Assembly: GCA_025358235.1 (NCBI GenBank)
Contig: JANYKH010000318.1
Span: forward strand, 1-7,137
Reading direction: 5' to 3'
DNA from: Chloroflexota bacterium
GTDB lineage: Bacteria; Chloroflexota; Dehalococcoidia; Dehalococcoidales; RBG-16-60-22
DNA: 7,137 nt
Shown one piece after another: positions 1-6,420 of this stretch. The notes under the pieces are model-generated. The model was not told the DNA's origin and did no database searches. It saw only the letters and a list, made by a program, of their open reading frames with translations. The position numbers and the translations under genes are program-made. Each line of letters starts with the position of its first letter. Positions within the stretch are counted from its first letter, which is position 1.

Positions 1-180
1 TTTGAAATAATCAAAAAGGATAATACAATTTGATAATTATAAATAATAATTTCTATTATTTTATTGATAAATTCCTATTATCATTTCCATTCAAAAATTA
101 TTTCTATTGATATATCATAATTATTTTTTAATAAACATTTATTAAAAAGTGATCAAAACTACGTTAAATAAAATTGTGAA
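1..180. other. Very AT-rich non-coding leader upstream of rny
   Basis: Only 26 of these 180 bases are G or C (about 14%), against clearly GC-richer genes that follow. I see no convincing gene on either strand. Short words such as TTCTATT (51-57 and 102-108) and TTGATA (30-35 and 107-112) recur. Several loose sigma-70-like pairs can be drawn, for example TTGATA 107-112 with TAATAA 129-134, but in sequence this AT-rich such matches are expected by chance. The segment probably holds the promoter of the rny cluster. Its sharp compositional edge near 175-180 could also mark an inserted or rapidly drifting intergenic region. Confidence 0.6.
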
Positions 181-184
181 AGAG

Positions 185-227
185 CAGGCCGAGGCATCAG
201 TAATACATTAGCCGGGGCCTGTGAGGA
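185..227 (+). promoter_or_regulatory. rny 5' leader: possible hairpin plus ribosome binding site
   Basis: CAGGCC at 185-190 is the exact reverse complement of GGCCTG at 216-221, giving a 6-bp stem around a 25-nt loop; GGC 193-195 and GCC 211-213 could pair inside it. The stem ends directly next to the Shine-Dalgarno-like TGAGGA at 222-227, which lies 9 nt before the ATG at 237. A structure abutting the ribosome binding site could modulate rny translation, but the stem is short and this is inference. The ribosome binding site itself is well placed. Confidence 0.35.
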
Positions 228-236
228 TATAATAAA

Positions 237-1781
237 ATGGAATTAGCACCTATTTACTACGTCGCACTCATATCCGCCTTGTTTATCGGCGTCGTGTTGG
301 GCGCCATCATCACTCTGGTTTACCGCCGCATGGTGTTTAACCGGCAACTGAGAGTCGCCGAACGCAAAGCCGCCAAAATGGTTGGTGATGCACGCACCGA
401 AGCCAAGGATATCACTACGGAAGCCCGTGAAGAAGCCAAGAAAGCCAAGACCGCCCAGGAAACCGAATACCGGGACCGCCGGGCGGAAATTCAGCGGTCT
501 GAAAACCGCCTGAACCAGAAGAGCGAACACCTTGACCGGAAACTGGAAGCCGTTGACCAGCGCGAGCGCGGACTGGCCAACCGTGAGAAGGAAATGGATA
601 ATCTCCGCGCGCAGATCCAGGAAATCAAAGACAAGCAATTGAAGCAACTGGAAATCGTAGCCGGCATGTCACAGGAAGATGCCAAAACCCTGCTGCTTCA
701 GGCCATGGAATCAGAAACCAAGCAGGAAACTTCCCGCCGCCTGCGAGATTGGGAAGCCAAGCTCAAGGTAGAAGCCAATGAAAAGGCCCAGGACATTCTG
801 GCCCAGGCTATCCAGCGCAGCGCCTCGGAAGTCGTCGCAGAAACTACGGTTTCCGTAGTCCCGCTGCCCAACGATGAAATGAAGGGACGCCTGATCGGCC
901 GCGAAGGCCGCAACATCCGCGCCCTTGAACAGGCCACCGGCGTCGATCTGATTATCGATGATACGCCCGAGGCTGTAACTATCTCCAGCTTTGACCCGGT
1001 AAGACGGGAAGTAACGAGGCTGGCCCTGACCAAACTGATTTTGGACGGGAGAATTCACCCCGCCCGCATCGAAGAGGTTGTGGCCAAAGCCCGTGAAGAA
1101 GTAGACGCTGATATTCAGGCCGCCGGTGAAAAGGCCGCCTATGAAGAGGGCGTACACGGACTGCATCCGGAACTCATCAAGCTGCTGGGCAGGCTGAAAT
1201 ACCGCACCAGCTACGGCCAGAACGTGCTGGCCCACAGCATCGAGGTATCTTACATGGCGGGCATGATCGCTTCGGAAATCGGGGCGAACGTGGGTCTGGC
1301 CAAACGCGCCGGCTTGCTGCATGACATCGGCAAGGCTGTTGATCATGAAGTGGAAGGAACGCACGCCCAGATCGGCGCCGATATCGTCAAGCAGTGGGAT
1401 AAATCTCCGGAGGTTGTCAAAGGCATCTCCGAGCACCACATGGAAATGGGTACCGTCAGCTTCTGGGGCTACCTGGTCTCAGCGGCGGACGCCATCAGCA
1501 GCGCCCGGCCCGGAGCCAGACGTGAATCGCTGGATTCCTACCTCAAGAGACTGCGCGCACTGGAAGATATTGCCAACAGTTTCAAGGGCGTGGAGAAATC
1601 ATACGCCATCCAGGCGGGCCGCGAAGTGCGCATCCTGGTAAAGCCGGATGAAATCGATGATCTGGGCGCCATGAGACTGGCCCGGGACATCGCGAAAAAG
1701 GCCGAAGAAACACTGGATTACCCCGGCCAGATCCGCGTGACGGTAATACGCGAAACGAGAGCCGTGGATTACGCGAAATAA
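237..1781 (+). CDS. rny: Ribonuclease Y (membrane-anchored endoribonuclease)
   Basis: RNase Y is a membrane-tethered endonuclease that starts mRNA decay and processing in many bacteria lacking RNase E. The 514-aa length is typical. Visible domains in order: one N-terminal membrane segment (about residues 7-29, followed by RR), a long charged coiled coil (about 35-195), a KH RNA-binding domain with the [10 protein letters not shown] motif at 218-227, and an HD phosphohydrolase domain with His333, the His362-Asp363 pair in [12 protein letters not shown], His400-His401 and Asp418 in [15 protein letters not shown] as likely metal ligands. The C-terminal region (about 450-514) matches the family's conserved tail. 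The ATG at 237 is chosen because it has TGAGGA 9 nt upstream and puts the membrane helix at the N terminus. The gene heads a cluster with ymdB 30 nt downstream, a conserved pairing in bacteria. Nothing is missing or broken. Confidence 0.97.
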   Translation: MELAPIYYVALISALFIGVVLGAIITLVYRRMVFNRQLRVAERKAAKMVGDARTEAKDITTEAREEAKKAKTAQETEYRDRRAEIQRSENRLNQKSEHLDRKLEAVDQRERGLANREKEMDNLRAQIQEIKDKQLKQLEIVAGMSQEDAKTLLLQAMESETKQETSRRLRDWEAKLKVEANEKAQDILAQAIQRSASEVVAETTVSVVPLPNDEMKGRLIGREGRNIRALEQATGVDLIIDDTPEAVTISSFDPVRREVTRLALTKLILDGRIHPARIEEVVAKAREEVDADIQAAGEKAAYEEGVHGLHPELIKLLGRLKYRTSYGQNVLAHSIEVSYMAGMIASEIGANVGLAKRAGLLHDIGKAVDHEVEGTHAQIGADIVKQWDKSPEVVKGISEHHMEMGTVSFWGYLVSAADAISSARPGARRESLDSYLKRLRALEDIANSFKGVEKSYAIQAGREVRILVKPDEIDDLGAMRLARDIAKKAEETLDYPGQIRVTVIRETRAVDYAK

Positions 1782-1784
1782 GAG

Positions 1785-1811
1785 AAAGGACCGGGGCGTC
1801 GCCCTGATTGA
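1785..1811 (+). promoter_or_regulatory. Hairpin-bridged ribosome binding site of ymdB
   Basis: No Shine-Dalgarno sequence lies at normal distance from the ymdB ATG at 1812. The nearest is AAAGGA at 1785-1790, 21 nt away. Between them GGGC (1794-1797) and GCCC (1801-1804) form a 4-bp stem with a GTC loop, extended by a G-U pair (1793/1805). Folding out these 13 nt leaves an effective spacing of 8 nt. The start cannot move upstream because 1809-1811 is an in-frame TGA. The hairpin function is inference; simple translational coupling from rny is the alternative. Confidence 0.35.
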
Positions 1812-2579
1812 ATGAAATTTCTAGTAGTAGGTGATGTTATCGGCCGTCCCGGCCGCCAGGTCCTGAACCAGTTTCTGCCGCGTCTGCGGAAAGAGCTGGG
1901 TCTGGACATGGTAATAGTTAACGGGGAAAACTCCGCGGGCGGGTTCGGGCTTAATCTCCAATCAGCCATGGAAATGTATGATGCCGGCACGGATATTATC
2001 ACGTCCGGCAACCACATCTGGGCTCAAAAAGAGATTCTGCCCCACCTGAACGGAGAACTCCCCATTTTGCGCCCGCTGAACTATCCGCCGGGGGTGCCGG
2101 GGCGGGGATTTATCGTTACGGAAAAAGCTATCATCGTCAATCTCATCGGACGCACCTTTATCGGCGATTTTGACTGCCCCTTCCGGTGCATGGACGCACT
2201 GTTGGACCAACTGCCCAAGACGCCAAAGATCATTATCATCGATTTTCATGCCGAAGCAACGAGTGAAAAACAGGCGATGGGCTGGTACCTGGATGGGCGT
2301 GTCAGCGCCGTGCTGGGCACGCACACCCATGTCGGGACAATAGATACAAGGGTCTTACCTCACGGCACCGCCTTTGTCAGCGACATCGGCATGACCGGCC
2401 CGATTGATTCCGTCATCGGGGATGATATTGACCTGGTGATACAGCGTTTTCTCACCAAAATGCCCAACCGGCTGTCCGTCGGCAAAGGCAAAGCGGTCTT
2501 AAACGCAATTATGGTCACCGCAGACGAGACAACCGGACGGGCCACCGCGATCGAGCGCATTACCAGGATGGAACAGTGA
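1812..2579 (+). CDS. ymdB: YmdB-family metallophosphoesterase (TIGR00282 type)
   Basis: This is a binuclear-metal phosphodiesterase of the YmdB family. In Bacillus subtilis YmdB acts on 2',3'-cyclic nucleotides and influences biofilm and motility decisions; the physiological substrate here is unknown. The metal-site residues fall where the family has them: Asp8 in VVGDVIGRPGR, Glu39-Asn40 in VNGENSAGGFG, Asn67-His68 in TSGNHIW, His146 in DFHAEATSEK, and His171/His173 in GTHTHVGT. The length of 255 aa is slightly under that of well-studied members but complete. The ATG at 1812 is fixed by an in-frame TGA just upstream and by Asp8 lying 8 residues in. It follows rny by 30 nt and its TGA stop overlaps the GTG start of the PHP gene by 4 nt, indicating co-translation. 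A cytoplasmic enzyme, with no signal peptide or membrane segment. Confidence 0.95.
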   Translation: MKFLVVGDVIGRPGRQVLNQFLPRLRKELGLDMVIVNGENSAGGFGLNLQSAMEMYDAGTDIITSGNHIWAQKEILPHLNGELPILRPLNYPPGVPGRGFIVTEKAIIVNLIGRTFIGDFDCPFRCMDALLDQLPKTPKIIIIDFHAEATSEKQAMGWYLDGRVSAVLGTHTHVGTIDTRVLPHGTAFVSDIGMTGPIDSVIGDDIDLVIQRFLTKMPNRLSVGKGKAVLNAIMVTADETTGRATAIERITRMEQ

Positions 2580-3424
2580 GCGGAGTCGACCTTCACCTGC
2601 ATTCCAACGCATCGGACGGCCGATTGTCACCTTCAGATCTGGTAAAAAAGGCGGCGGGGGTGGGGCTGCATGTCATTGCGCTGGCGGATCATGACACCGT
2701 CAACGGAGTGCAGGAAGCGCTGGACACGGCTCGCCAGTTTGAATCTTTGCAGGTAATACCCTGTGTGGAAATAAGCACAGATATTGAAGGCGGCGAAGTC
2801 CACATACTGGGGTATTTTATAGACTATAAAAACCCTGATCTCAAGACAAAGCTGGCCGAATTCCGGGATTCCCGTGAAGGCCGGGCAGAAAAAATGGTCT
2901 CCAAATTGGCGGGGTTAGGGTTGAAACTGGAATGGGAACGGGTTAAACAGATTGCAGGAGACGGTTCTATCGGCCGCCCCCATATCGCCCAGGCGCTGCT
3001 TGAAAAAGGGTATATTCCCAGCCTGAGAGAGGCTTTTTCATGGTATATCGGCCAGGACGGGCCGGCCTTCGTAGAAAGACAGAAAATGACCCCGGTGGAG
3101 GCCGTAACCATGGTTTTAAAGGCCAGCGGACTACCGGTAATGGCTCACCCCTTCACGGTCAACGATCCCGAAGCGGTGGTCGCTGAGTTGGCGCCGGCGG
3201 GATTGGTGGGAATTGAGGCTTACTATACCAATTCCAGCGCGGAACAAATTAACAAACTGCTGCGACTGGCTAACAAGCATAAATTGATTGTTACCGGGGG
3301 CAGCGACTATCATGGTCTTGATGATGGGACAGATACCCCGTTGGGGACGATAGACGTGCCCATGTCAGCAGCAGAAAACCTCATCGCGCTGGCAAGGGAA
3401 AGGAAACTGGTTTGTGACCGGTAA
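2576..3424 (+). CDS. PHP-domain phosphoesterase (YciV/RNase AM-like)
   Basis: A stand-alone PHP (polymerase and histidinol phosphatase) domain metal-dependent phosphoesterase of 282 aa. Ligand motifs visible in order: His7-x-His9 with Asp14 (DLHLHSNASDG), Asp38-His39-Asp40 (ALADHDTVNG), Glu65 (CVEIST), His76 (VHILGYF), Arg134-Pro-His136 (GRPHIAQALLEKG), His191 (VMAHPF), and Asp244-x-His246 (GGSDYHG). The GRPHIA block and overall layout match the YciV/TrpH group, whose studied members remove 3'-phosphate from 3',5'-nucleoside bisphosphates (pAp) and act as 5'-3' exonuclease on short RNA. That activity is a family-based inference here. The GTG start at 2576 has AGGA at 2565-2568 (7 nt spacing) and overlaps the ymdB stop by 4 nt. 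Its place after RNase Y and YmdB suits a role in RNA fragment or nucleotide turnover. Confidence 0.9.
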   Translation: MSGVDLHLHSNASDGRLSPSDLVKKAAGVGLHVIALADHDTVNGVQEALDTARQFESLQVIPCVEISTDIEGGEVHILGYFIDYKNPDLKTKLAEFRDSREGRAEKMVSKLAGLGLKLEWERVKQIAGDGSIGRPHIAQALLEKGYIPSLREAFSWYIGQDGPAFVERQKMTPVEAVTMVLKASGLPVMAHPFTVNDPEAVVAELAPAGLVGIEAYYTNSSAEQINKLLRLANKHKLIVTGGSDYHGLDDGTDTPLGTIDVPMSAAENLIALARERKLVCDR

Positions 3425-3432
3425 ATAGCCCG

Positions 3433-4125
3433 ATGGTCATTCGGTTCATTTTCCTTGTTTTCGGAGCCTACGTTCTCGGTTCTATTCCAGTCTCTTACCT
3501 GATCGGGCGTCACCGTAAGGTAGATCTCGCTCGTTCAGGGACAGGGCAGGTAGGGGCGGGGAATCTGGCGCGGATGGCCCATTCCAAGAAACTGGGTGTC
3601 ACCGCGGGACTAATTGACGCCGCCAAAGGCGTCTTCGCAGTCTGGCTGGGTTACAGTCTAGGCCTGGATTTAAGCCTGCAAATTTGGGTCGGCCTTGCAG
3701 TAATCGCGGGTCATAACTGGTCGATATTTTTAAATTTCAAAGGGGGGCGGGGCGTCGCTATCGTTATCGGATTGATCTGGGCGCTCCTGTTTAACCCGGA
3801 ATATTCTATTTGGATACCCATATTATATGTGGTGATCGGTTTATCGCTGGTGGCTTTAATACACAGCACCCCTTTGCCTGTACTTGTAATGACGGCCTTA
3901 TTGCCCGTCTTCTCCGCGGTGTTTATGCACGATTACGGGGTTACCGGGGCTTTCATCGCTTTACTGGCTGTGGTAGTTTTGAAAAGGTTGTTACCGTCCC
4001 GCAGGGCATTGACGGTTAACCGCCACGTCATGATAAACAGGTTGCTTTATGACCGGGACATTAAAGACAGTAAAGTCTGGATGTACCGGGAAAGTACCGA
4101 AGAAAAGAAGGAAATCAACCCGTGA
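3433..4125 (+). CDS. PlsY-like acyl-phosphate:glycerol-3-phosphate acyltransferase, divergent
   Basis: An integral membrane protein of 230 aa related to PlsY, which transfers an acyl group from acyl-phosphate to glycerol-3-phosphate in the first step of phospholipid synthesis. The three family motifs are recognisable: GSIPVSYLIGR (16-26), SGTGQVGAGNLAR (35-47) and NFKGGRGVAI (101-110), plus His94 in AGHNW. Hydrophobic segments lie near 3-23, 55-75, 82-100, 107-120, 126-143 and 148-185. Motif 2 departs from the usual GSGNxGATN (Thr, Gln and Gly replace Ser, Asn and Thr), and the protein has a charged tail of about 40 residues (189-230) beyond the usual length near 200, so it may be a paralogue with altered substrate. 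The ATG lies 8 nt after the PHP stop with no clear Shine-Dalgarno, suggesting coupling. Its stop overlaps the next start by 4 nt. I leave the symbol blank because of the divergence. Confidence 0.85.
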   Translation: MVIRFIFLVFGAYVLGSIPVSYLIGRHRKVDLARSGTGQVGAGNLARMAHSKKLGVTAGLIDAAKGVFAVWLGYSLGLDLSLQIWVGLAVIAGHNWSIFLNFKGGRGVAIVIGLIWALLFNPEYSIWIPILYVVIGLSLVALIHSTPLPVLVMTALLPVFSAVFMHDYGVTGAFIALLAVVVLKRLLPSRRALTVNRHVMINRLLYDRDIKDSKVWMYRESTEEKKEINP

Positions 4126-4607
4126 AATGCGGTGAACATACTGAAGCCGAGACCAACCTGCGGTGCGGCAAGTGCGAAAAACTGATCTGCCCGAAATGCA
4201 TGGTGCAAACCCCGGTGGGGGCGAGGTGCCACGATTGTGCTGGCTTGAAGCGTCTGCCCGTTTTTGACATGAGTGCGGCCTTCTATATGAGGGGTATTGC
4301 GGCAGGACTGATAGCGGCATTTGTTGCCGGCTTTGCCTGGAGTGTAGTTGAAGGTGTAATACATTTCTTCTATGTTGGGTTATTAATAGCGGCGGGGATG
4401 GGATGGGGGGTGGGGGAAGTGATAAGCCGGGCGGTCAACCGTAAACAAGGGACCGGGTTGGCGGTGGTGGCGGGGGTGAGTATGGTAGTTTGTTTTGTAG
4501 TCTATCTTCTTTTTTCAGGGGGACTGCATTTCAGTTTTATGAGTATTGGTCTCGGGCTCGTTTCGCTCATAATTGGGATATATACTGCTGTAAAACATTT
4601 CAAATAG
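4122..4607 (+). CDS. B-box-type zinc-finger membrane protein of unknown function
   Basis: A 161-aa protein with an N-terminal zinc-binding module and a hydrophobic C-terminal part. Putative ligands are Cys3, His6, Cys15, Cys18, Cys23, Cys26, Cys36 and Cys39, in a CxxH...CxxC...CxxC...CxxC order resembling bacterial B-box zinc fingers (the stretch CPKCMVQTPVGARCHDC is characteristic). Four hydrophobic segments follow, roughly 57-75, 78-98, 112-132 and 138-157. I recognise the architecture, common in Chloroflexota and Actinobacteria, but no function; a sensing or protein-interaction role is possible. The GTG start at 4122 overlaps the plsY-like stop by 4 nt and places the first CxxH at residue 3. 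The gene ends in TAG, the only complete gene in the window to do so. Its coding strand has a strong G-run cluster at 4394-4416. Confidence 0.8.
   Translation: MKCGEHTEAETNLRCGKCEKLICPKCMVQTPVGARCHDCAGLKRLPVFDMSAAFYMRGIAAGLIAAFVAGFAWSVVEGVIHFFYVGLLIAAGMGWGVGEVISRAVNRKQGTGLAVVAGVSMVVCFVVYLLFSGGLHFSFMSIGLGLVSLIIGIYTAVKHFK
4394..4416 (+). other. Potential G-quadruplex inside the zinc-finger membrane gene
   Basis: Four G-runs of 4, 3, 6 and 5 bases are separated by loops of only AT, AT and T, satisfying the classical G3+N1-7 pattern. It lies on the coding strand, so it would form in the mRNA as well as in DNA. The encoded residues are in the glycine-rich loop after the second membrane segment, so coding for Gly/Trp/Met may explain part of the G richness, though the six- and five-base runs use G at synonymous positions. 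Folding in the cell is not shown. Confidence 0.5.
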
Positions 4608-4751
4608 TACCTGTTTTTAACAATTTTTAGCCGGTGTTTGACATTTCCCGATCAAATATAGTAACCTATTTTTACCCTCAGTCACATTATTTAGCGTATC
4701 TATTACTATTTTTATCAGTAATCAATCTTTTCGGTTAATGGAGGTAAGTTG
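4608..4751 (+). promoter_or_regulatory. AT-rich intergenic region, probable promoter of thiolase cluster
   Basis: The 144-nt gap is only about 31% GC over 4621-4740. A perfect TTGACA -35 hexamer lies at 4638-4643, but the best -10-like word, TATAGT at 4657-4662, is only 13 nt away and words at 15-18 nt are poor, so the promoter call is tentative. CTATTTTTA followed by TCAGT occurs twice (4666-4682 with a CCC insert, and 4706-4719), offset by 40 nt. ATTACT at 4702-4707 and AGTAAT at 4717-4722 form a 6-bp inverted repeat around 9 nt, a possible operator. The ribosome binding site GGAGG is at 4740-4744. No intrinsic terminator for the upstream cluster was found. Confidence 0.4.
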
Positions 4752-5939
4752 ATGAGGAAAGTTGCAGTTCTCGGGGTGGGGGTAACTAAATTTACAGGAG
4801 CGCAAGAGAAAACCGGGGTGGAACTTTTTGCGGAAGCCGCGGGGGACGCGTTCCTCGACGCAAGGATGAAACCCAAGGACATTCAGGCGCTGTTTATCGG
4901 CAACGTACTCGGTGATTTCTCCGAAGGCCAGGGAATGCCCCAGTGCCTCGCGGCGGAAAACATCGGCTGTTTTAACATTCCCGCTAACCGTTATGAAGGT
5001 GCGTGCGCTTCCGGCAGTATGGCCATCCGCGACGCATTTTTACTGATCGCCAACGGCGCTTATGACGTGATCATGGCAGGCGGACTGGAAAGAGCGGCCA
5101 CCATGGGCACTCCTCTCGCCACCCGTACTTTCGCCATGTTCAGCGATGCTCGGTATGAATACCCCGCTGGCATCACATTCCCTGCCGTTTTCGCGCTTCT
5201 CGCTCACTTATATTCGGATAAATACAAAATACCGGTTGACCGGCTTAGGGAACAGATGGCCCGTGTATCCATCCAAGCCTGCAAGCACGGCTCGGTCAAT
5301 CCCAAAGCCCAATTCTTCGGCAAGTACGGCGATTTGACCATAGATAAAGTCCTCAAGGCTTTTGTGGTGGCATCCCCCCTGGGATTACACGACTGCTGCC
5401 CGTTTTCTGACGGCGCTTCATCAGTGATCCTGGTCTCGGAAGACATCGCCAAACGCATGACAGATAAACCGATATGGATTACCGGCGCAGGCCAGGCTTC
5501 TTCCGGCACTCTTTCCAACCAGAAAGCCTATCTGCCGCGAATTTATGCCCGTGAAGTCGCTTCGAAGCAAGCCTACGCCATGGCCGGTATCAAGCCGGAT
5601 GATGTAGATTTGATTGAATTACACGATTGTTTCAGCATCGCATCAATAATAGCTTCGGAGAGCCTCGGCTTCTTCGATTACGGCAAGGCCGGCGAAGCCT
5701 GGGAAAAAGGCCAGGCGGACATCGGCGGCAAAATCGCCATCTGCCCGTCCGGCGGTCTTAAAGCCAAGGGGCATCCCATCGGGGCCACGGGCGGCGGCCA
5801 GGTATATGAAGTAGTAAAACAACTACGAGGGGAAGCTATTCCCGCCAACCAGGTCCCGAACGCCAAAATCGGCATGACGGACACTCTCGGCGGCGAGGGC
5901 GGCACTCTGGTGAACCTGATTCTGGAAAAGGGTTATTAA
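4752..5939 (+). CDS. Thiolase (SCP-x/acetyl-CoA acetyltransferase-like)
   Basis: A 395-aa thiolase-superfamily enzyme of the SCP2/non-specific lipid-transfer type, which cleaves a 3-oxoacyl-CoA with CoA (or runs the reverse condensation). Numbered from this ATG, the nucleophile is Cys85 in EGACASGS; His291 lies in ELHDCFSIASI and His341 in KGHPIGATGGG. The C-terminal active-site loop is GGEGG (about 380-384) instead of the CxGGG of classical thiolases, as usual for this branch. An in-frame TTG at 4749 would add one residue, but GGAGG at 4740-4744 is 7 nt from the ATG and only 4 nt from the TTG, so the ATG is preferred. A DUF35 gene follows after 24 nt; such pairs form complexes, for example BbsA/BbsB in toluene degradation and archaeal thiolase-DUF35. 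The retained Cys argues for a thiolase over a steroid side-chain aldolase. The substrate is not determinable here. Confidence 0.92.
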   Translation: MRKVAVLGVGVTKFTGAQEKTGVELFAEAAGDAFLDARMKPKDIQALFIGNVLGDFSEGQGMPQCLAAENIGCFNIPANRYEGACASGSMAIRDAFLLIANGAYDVIMAGGLERAATMGTPLATRTFAMFSDARYEYPAGITFPAVFALLAHLYSDKYKIPVDRLREQMARVSIQACKHGSVNPKAQFFGKYGDLTIDKVLKAFVVASPLGLHDCCPFSDGASSVILVSEDIAKRMTDKPIWITGAGQASSGTLSNQKAYLPRIYAREVASKQAYAMAGIKPDDVDLIELHDCFSIASIIASESLGFFDYGKAGEAWEKGQADIGGKIAICPSGGLKAKGHPIGATGGGQVYEVVKQLRGEAIPANQVPNAKIGMTDTLGGEGGTLVNLILEKGY

Positions 5940-5963
5940 GGCTGAGGTTAAGGAGGCAGTAAA

Positions 5964-6371
5964 ATGAATTATCCGCTTACTTTTAAACAATACAGCGATG
6001 CGCTGAAAGAAGATAGACTGATGGGCCTCAAATGTAAGGTCTGCGGCTCGATCACCGTCCCGCCGAAAATGGCCTGCCGCAACTGCGCCAGCTTTGAAAT
6101 CGAACCGATGGCCATGAAAGGCACGGGTAAAATCAGGACTTATACTTCGGTCTTCGTGCCCTCTGAGGGCCGTGAAACCGAATGTCCCTACATCATCGCC
6201 ATGGTGGAACTGGATGAGGGTCCATGGATCATGGGCAACCTCAAGGGCGTCACGCCGGCCAGCGCCGGCCTGGACGTTATCGGCAAGAGTGTGAAAATGG
6301 GGCATGAAGTTTTCCCGGGGGATAAATATTCCGCCGGCGAAGGCGCCCGCCCGGTCTTTACCATCGTTTAA
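5964..6371 (+). CDS. DUF35 zinc-ribbon/OB-fold protein, thiolase partner
   Basis: A 135-aa protein with the two-part DUF35 architecture: a rubredoxin-like zinc ribbon with Cys24-x2-Cys27 and Cys38-x2-Cys41 (LKCKVCGS and ACRNCASF), then an OB-fold domain (about 50-135) beginning GTGKIRTYTSVFVPSE. Family members bind acyl-CoA and scaffold or channel intermediates for an adjacent thiolase, aldolase or HMG-CoA synthase. The gene is 24 nt after the thiolase and has a near-perfect AGGAGG at 5951-5956, 7 nt before the ATG. The length is normal for the family and all four zinc-ligand Cys are present. It is most simply read as the small subunit of the upstream thiolase complex. Confidence 0.92.
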   Translation: MNYPLTFKQYSDALKEDRLMGLKCKVCGSITVPPKMACRNCASFEIEPMAMKGTGKIRTYTSVFVPSEGRETECPYIIAMVELDEGPWIMGNLKGVTPASAGLDVIGKSVKMGHEVFPGDKYSAGEGARPVFTIV

Positions 6372-6420
6372 CGGTATCCAGTCAATAAACATTGTCGAGG
6401 CTCTAAGAGCAGGGTGAAAC

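Noticed and set aside
711..1439. A 242-codon open frame on the minus strand inside rny
   Set aside because: It is antisense to well-conserved KH and HD domain coding sequence, has no family-like protein features, and arises from the codon bias of rny.
3810..4019. A 69-codon plus-strand frame inside the plsY-like gene
   Set aside because: It is an out-of-frame shadow of membrane-protein coding sequence without its own ribosome binding site.
4608..4640. Intrinsic terminator after the zinc-finger gene, suggested by T-runs
   Set aside because: The T-runs are not preceded by a GC-rich inverted repeat.
4749..4751. TTG as the thiolase start
   Set aside because: It is only 4 nt from the GGAGG, while the ATG that follows directly has 7-nt spacing and needs no rare start codon.
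6393..6403. GCTCT-A-AGAGC palindrome near the dehydratase start as a terminator or hairpin
   Set aside because: A one-base loop cannot form a stable hairpin, there is no T-run, and a short palindrome is not significant alone.
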